A stretch of DNA of 64,000 nt, from positions 1 through 64,000 of the forward strand of contig CAKSYU010000004.1 in NCBI GenBank assembly GCA_934524965.1, given 5' to 3'. The notes beneath the pieces were generated by a model, which did not search any database, was not told where the DNA came from, and saw nothing but the letters and a program-made list of their open reading frames with translations. The DNA comes from an uncultured Angelakisella sp. Lineage in GTDB: Bacteria; Bacillota; Clostridia; Oscillospirales; Ruminococcaceae. This document shows, in pieces, positions 60,093 to 64,000 of the stretch. The stretch's first letter is position 1. Each line of letters opens with the position of its first letter. The translations under genes and the position numbers were made by a program.

Positions 60093-60812
60093 ATGACGGA
60101 AAAATATGAAGTAACGCGGGAGATAGGTCCCAGTATCTGTGATGCCGCCGGCAAATTGAGCTATGCCGAGGCGTTTGGGCTGTTTATGGATATAGCCACC
60201 ACCCATGCCGAAATGCTGGGGATAGGGCTGGGCGCAATGGCGAAGAAAGAACTCTTTTGGCTGACGGTCAAAACACAGGTCAATTTTATCCGGCGCCCCG
60301 CTATGCTGCAAAATGTTTCCTTACAGACTTACCCCGAAAAGCCGGATAAAATGCGCGGAAACCGCAGCTATATTCTTGGCAGAGTGGGGGAGGTGCTGAT
60401 GACCGGCAAAACGGAATGGGCGGTCATCAATACCCAAACGCACAAGCTGGTGCCGCTGGATGGGATCTATCCGGAGGAGCTTAATTTCGATACGGCTCCT
60501 GCCTGCCCGGAACCGTTTGCCCGCATTGCCGATCACTTTGAGGGGATCGAGCCGTATGCTGAGTATCGTGTGCGCTCCACCGATATTGATGTGGGCGGGC
60601 ACATGAATAACACGGCGTATGTCCGTGCCGTCATGGGGACTTTCTCCAATGTGGAGCTGAAATCCATGAACATCAACCGCATGGACATCATTTTCCGTGC
60701 CTCCTGCTATGAGGGCGAGCTTCTGGAGTTCCGGCGCAAGCAGACCGAAAACGGGCTGGATATCCGTGTGTCCCGCGGCGGGGAGACGGTACTGCTGGTG
60801 CGCATTCAGTAG
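60093..60812 (+). CDS. Acyl-ACP thioesterase
   Basis: Double hot-dog thioesterase of 239 residues, FatA/FatB-like bacterial family, releasing fatty acids from acyl carrier protein. First hot-dog about 1-125 (DAAGKLSYAEAFGLFMDIATTHAEMLG, FIRRPAMLQNVSLQTYP), second about 150-239 with the catalytic block RSTDIDVGGHMNNTAYVRAV (Asp, Asn and His). AAGGAGGGG precedes the ATG. Divergently arranged with the bile-salt-hydrolase-like gene. Substrate chain length unknown. Confidence 0.88.
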   Translation: MTEKYEVTREIGPSICDAAGKLSYAEAFGLFMDIATTHAEMLGIGLGAMAKKELFWLTVKTQVNFIRRPAMLQNVSLQTYPEKPDKMRGNRSYILGRVGEVLMTGKTEWAVINTQTHKLVPLDGIYPEELNFDTAPACPEPFARIADHFEGIEPYAEYRVRSTDIDVGGHMNNTAYVRAVMGTFSNVELKSMNINRMDIIFRASCYEGELLEFRRKQTENGLDIRVSRGGETVLLVRIQ

Positions 60813-60852
60813 GCAAGAAAGCATGCTTAGTGCAGCAAAAAAAGAATAATGA

Positions 60853-60903
60853 ACCCGTGGCAGCCGAAATCAATTTCGATTATGGTGCCACGGGTATTTT
60901 TAT
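60853..60903. terminator. Terminator shared by the convergent thioesterase and surface-protein genes
   Basis: ACCCGTGGCA (60853-60862) pairs with TGCCACGGGT (60886-60895), followed by ATTTTTATG; on the minus side T-rich TTCATTATTCTTTTTTT follows. Confidence 0.85.
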
Positions 60904-60912
60904 GAAAGAAGC

Positions 60913-62838
60913 TCAGGGGCCCTTCTTTTTATTCTTTTCACATTCTGCCAGCATCTCTTGCATGATCTCCAACCGCAGGGATTCTTCGTCTATATTTTCA
61001 GTATTTTGTGCAGCGTCATGTTCCAGCGCAGCCTTTGTCCGTGTCTTTTTCATGATGTTCATTGTGATCATGATAAAAGAAACCACCAGAACCACTGCAC
61101 CAATACCAATGCCTGCATAAAGCATAAACTGATTTTGAGTAATGCCCCAAGAGGATTCCCGCTGACCAACAGAGTAACGGTTGCCTTGTGCATCGGTAAG
61201 TGTGTACTCCTCATCTACCTGATATTGATCCTGCATGGTGTGGGGAATATAAGCATTACTGATATTGGCATTCTTGGCATTAACTGCGATAAAGTATTTG
61301 CCGCGGGTGCTTGCACCGTTTATGCTGAACCATGCATTACCGCTTTCATCAATCAAAACCGTTTGAAGCTCATTATATTTTTTCCCTTTTTTCTCAAAGA
61401 GGGTTGCGTACTGTCCCGGTGTGCCAGATGGGACAGTGACGGCGAACAAAGCGGAGAAATCAGTATTACCGCCAAATTTCAGCTTATAAACGGCATCGGC
61501 TTGCAGAGCTTTGTTATCCGTTTGTTCAATGCTGTAACCTAAATCGTAGCTTTTGCCGGAAAGGTCTCGTTTATTAACAGCAGAGCCGTCTATCCGCCAC
61601 TTTTCACCGGAATCCGTTGTCAGCTCCAGTGTCACATTTTTGCCCAAAATGTCGGAAAGCTGGTCGCCGGTCACTTCCTTATCCGGTATGGAGACTGCTG
61701 CCTCTACTGTAACCTTGGTATCCAAATTGTTGCCGATATCTTGCAGGGTATTATTGATTCGCTCGGCAATTTCGGACCAGCCCTCGTTGTTCTTTACGGA
61801 GGCATCTATTTTGGAGGTAATCGTTCCGGTGGAGGAAATCTCCTTATCGTGATCAGCAGGGAGGCTTGTAATCTCCTGCAGCGTAGCGCCCTCGCCGTCA
61901 ATGTAGAAATCGCTGTCGATGATATCTGTGCCGATGATGGTGGAATTGGGTGTTTCGGTGATTTCGGTTTTTTGCTCTACAGCGCCTTTCCCATCCGGCT
62001 TTAACTGGGCACTACTGCCCGAAATGGTGTTGGGGCAGGGAAGGGCAAGGACCTGCGCATTTTCGGCTTGAGAGCTGATAACACTTTTCACCTCGGAGAT
62101 CGCATCACCGGTGTAATATACATCGGTGATGCCGCTGCAGCTTCGGAAAGCTCCGGTTTCGATGCTCTCCAGCGTTTGCGGAAGCGCTACCACCGAAAGC
62201 TGCCCGCAGCCGGAAAAGGTCTCCGGCGGCAGGTGGCAGACAGTAGCATGAACTGCCGCGGCGATCAGCCCGTTGCAGCCGGAAAATACCCCGATGCCGA
62301 AATCGGTGACGGAGGCGGGAATGCTGACCGCCGTTAATGCGGTGCAGCCGCTGAAGGCATAGCTGCCGATGGCACGCAGTCCATCCGGCAGATAGGCAGC
62401 CGTAAGGCTTTGGCAGGCCTCAAAGGCGCTTTCGCCGATGCGGAAGATAACCGCAGGCAGCGCAATGCGCTCCAACTGGCGGCAATCCTTAAAGGCGCCG
62501 GAGCCGATCTCCTGCAGGGTGGAGGGAAAAGCCACGCTTTTTGCACGGGTGCAGCCATAGAACGCCAATGCGCCGATGCGGGTGATCCCATCGCCGATAA
62601 CAATGCGGGTGATCTCATCGGTGTGGCTGCCCCATGGGGCGGGGGCGGCATCGCTGTAATTGGGGATACACCCCTTGCCCGTTATGGTCAGGGTGCCGCC
62701 GTCCAGCGCCCAGCGGGTGTCGCCCTCGGTGCCCTGCAGCGCATAGGCAGGCTGCGGCAGCAACACAAGGCAAAGGAATACGGCGCACAGCAGCGCAGCA
62801 GCCCTGCGCCCATTATAGTTGGTATGGTTACATTTCAT
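60913..62838 (-). CDS. BspA-type leucine-rich-repeat surface protein with C-terminal membrane anchor
   Basis: 641 residues. Signal peptide (about 12-36, ending PAYA). Residues about 75-245 hold at least seven LRR_5 repeats of about 23 residues (IGDGITRIGALAFYGCTRAK, LPDGLRAIGSYAFSGCTALT, and so on). A long Thr/Asp-rich region follows, then one TM helix (about 570-592, IGIGAVVLVVSFIMITMNIM) and a charged tail of about 45 residues. There is no LPxTG motif, so anchoring is by the TM helix. ATG at 62838 has AAAGGAAG before it. Twenty-three bases after the preceding gene's stop, so likely one operon. Adhesion is the usual suggestion for this class. Confidence 0.82.
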   Translation of the reverse strand: MKCNHTNYNGRRAAALLCAVFLCLVLLPQPAYALQGTEGDTRWALDGGTLTITGKGCIPNYSDAAPAPWGSHTDEITRIVIGDGITRIGALAFYGCTRAKSVAFPSTLQEIGSGAFKDCRQLERIALPAVIFRIGESAFEACQSLTAAYLPDGLRAIGSYAFSGCTALTAVSIPASVTDFGIGVFSGCNGLIAAAVHATVCHLPPETFSGCGQLSVVALPQTLESIETGAFRSCSGITDVYYTGDAISEVKSVISSQAENAQVLALPCPNTISGSSAQLKPDGKGAVEQKTEITETPNSTIIGTDIIDSDFYIDGEGATLQEITSLPADHDKEISSTGTITSKIDASVKNNEGWSEIAERINNTLQDIGNNLDTKVTVEAAVSIPDKEVTGDQLSDILGKNVTLELTTDSGEKWRIDGSAVNKRDLSGKSYDLGYSIEQTDNKALQADAVYKLKFGGNTDFSALFAVTVPSGTPGQYATLFEKKGKKYNELQTVLIDESGNAWFSINGASTRGKYFIAVNAKNANISNAYIPHTMQDQYQVDEEYTLTDAQGNRYSVGQRESSWGITQNQFMLYAGIGIGAVVLVVSFIMITMNIMKKTRTKAALEHDAAQNTENIDEESLRLEIMQEMLAECEKNKKKGP

Positions 62839-62861
62839 GGTGTGCTTCCTTTCCCCTTGGT

Positions 62862-64000
62862 TCATTCGGTCAAACCGATCGTTGCTACCACATCTTCGGT
62901 ACCAACTGCAACAGTAAAGGTCAATTTCGTTATTGTTTCGCTTGTTGATTTCTTAATAGGCGTTATTTTTTGCCCAGCCACTGTAAGGGTAAACTTGTCC
63001 TCATATGCTTTTTTTGCGTTTATTACAATTTCGGCTTTCGTTCCGGGCAAAGCGTATGTGAAAATTTTCCCTTCATCGCCTGCAAGATTAATTACAAAGT
63101 GGGCTGCTGTTATTTCGGTCATCGTTTCTTTCCCGTAAGTATCAACATAATATGCTATTGGTTGCGTGCAGTTATCAAACGAAAGTTTAATAGCGCTTTC
63201 CTTTTTGACAACTATCTTCGGCGCAGCCGTGGCGGTAAACATCTCTCCGGTCAGGTCGATTTGCTGATCCGGCATCGTGAAGGTATACGCCGCTTTGCCA
63301 TAATAGGCTTCCGGATCTTCCGGCACCCCTAAGGTAGGACCGCTGAGTGCCACGCCACCCACAGTGGAAACTGCCATTCTGGGATTATAATAACCCCTCC
63401 CTTGTTCAAAGATTTTGAGAGTGGGATAGGTCTTAGCTTGCAAGGTAATTTCCACTTTGCTGCTTACCGGTATGCTTACCATTGCTGTACCGTCCGTCTC
63501 AACAGGCGTTGCTGCAATTCCATTGACGGTGACCGCAACAATCTTTGCGTACTCATTGCCCTCGGTACGATAGGTCAGCATCTTTGTAGGCAGGGGCGTC
63601 ATGCTGCCGCCCAGCGTGATATCCGCCGCGGGCATGGCAAAGGTGTAAACACGGCTTGTCACCCCGGTATCGGTGGTATCCGGTTTAAGAACGACATTGG
63701 CGCCGCTGACGGTCATCTGCGGGTTTTTGCCGCCGTTTGCCACTGCGGTAACGGTTATCTGCCGTCCGGGTATAGTATATCCGCCGTTGGCAAGAGTGCC
63801 TTCTGCGTCCTTCACAAAGAAGATCAGCTTCGCCCCGGCACTGCTATCCCAGCTTACCTTATGCATCTGCGTGTGTTTGGTATTCAGTACCACATCATTG
63901 CCGGGCATTTCAAAGCTGTATGTTGCCTCATAGTCCTTGGTGGTTGGAGCGGTTTTCCATGATGTAACACCGCTCGGCATATCCAGTCTGGGACAACAAT
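62862..64000 (-). CDS. Secreted repeat protein, 5' end beyond the window
   Basis: The reading frame is open to the window edge, so the start is missing; at least 378 residues are visible. It is built from beta-rich repeats of about 70-90 residues, each closing with an F-x-MP-x3-D-x-x-L/V motif (SFEMPGNDVVL, TFAMPAADITL, TFTMPDQQIDL, TYALPGTKAEI), as in InlB-B-like or bacterial Ig-like repeat regions of surface proteins. No TM or sortase motif at its C-terminus, so it may be secreted or held by the following BspA-type protein. The first Met in the visible frame (63980) is internal. Confidence 0.7.
   Translation of the reverse strand, partial: CCPRLDMPSGVTSWKTAPTTKDYEATYSFEMPGNDVVLNTKHTQMHKVSWDSSAGAKLIFFVKDAEGTLANGGYTIPGRQITVTAVANGGKNPQMTVSGANVVLKPDTTDTGVTSRVYTFAMPAADITLGGSMTPLPTKMLTYRTEGNEYAKIVAVTVNGIAATPVETDGTAMVSIPVSSKVEITLQAKTYPTLKIFEQGRGYYNPRMAVSTVGGVALSGPTLGVPEDPEAYYGKAAYTFTMPDQQIDLTGEMFTATAAPKIVVKKESAIKLSFDNCTQPIAYYVDTYGKETMTEITAAHFVINLAGDEGKIFTYALPGTKAEIVINAKKAYEDKFTLTVAGQKITPIKKSTSETITKLTFTVAVGTEDVVATIGLTE

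Noticed and set aside
1..64000. CRISPR arrays, insertion sequences, prophage genes, rRNA and tRNA genes
   Set aside because: No regularly spaced repeats, transposase or integrase motifs, or RNA gene landmarks were seen when reading both strands. A tRNA or Rfam scan could still find something small.

Overview
The window looks like chromosome from a GC-rich, spore-forming gut Clostridia member, most likely Oscillospiraceae/Ruminococcaceae. This is inferred from the sporulation genes (spoVT and a spoIVFA/spoIVFB-like pair), Firmicutes-type ribosome binding sites and promoters, and Firmicutes gene order (rplS-rbgA-rnhB; tig-clpP-clpX-lon-engB). A bile-salt-hydrolase-like enzyme and a BspA-type surface protein fit a gut host. 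I saw no rRNA, tRNA, CRISPR array, insertion sequence or prophage.

Layout. 0.2-5.6 kb: spoVT, then a PhoP/PhoR-like two-component pair, an HD hydrolase and a Na/Pi cotransporter; two promoters here carry phased TTTACA-type Pho boxes. 5.7-9.5 kb: a ribose-type ABC importer, then a shortened pseudouridine-5'-phosphate glycosidase, then a parS-like site. 9.6-13.5 kb: oligoendopeptidase, a small membrane protein, nrdR and an anchored binding protein. 13.6-19.0 kb: two GH10-like envelope proteins, the second a 1312-residue protein with an amidase domain and four BIG2 repeats. 19.1-23.7 kb: an ECF sigma factor gene (frameshifted), its membrane partner, and a DUF4358-MBOAT-DHHW operon (last gene also frameshifted); both units start with the same ECF-like promoter. 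23.8-39.5 kb: TauE/SafE exporter, SpoIVFA/FB-like pair, radical SAM pair, ribosome biogenesis and protein quality-control genes, with a 55-codon DUF1540 gene on the minus strand behind a sigma-G-like promoter.

39.7-44.5 kb: a minus-strand cluster of six uncharacterised genes (two lipoproteins, two membrane proteins, two predicted cytosolic proteins), the best candidate here for an undescribed system. 44.7-48.7 kb: a small AbrB-type regulator, a PLP enzyme, PnuC and a MATE exporter. 48.8-52.9 kb: pstSCAB-phoU. 53.0-58.9 kb: a complete vanG-type glycopeptide-resistance cluster, vanR-vanS-vanG-vanXY-vanT. It encodes a sensor pair, a D-Ala-D-Ser ligase, a peptidase that would remove D-Ala-ending precursors, and a membrane serine racemase. 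59.0-64.0 kb: bile-salt-hydrolase-like enzyme, acyl-ACP thioesterase, and two secreted minus-strand proteins, the last running off the window edge.

Two gene sets may work together across the window. The PhoPR/Na-Pi locus at the left and pstSCAB-phoU at the right share Pho-box-like upstream repeats and probably form one phosphate regulon. The ECF sigma factor probably drives itself and the MBOAT operon.
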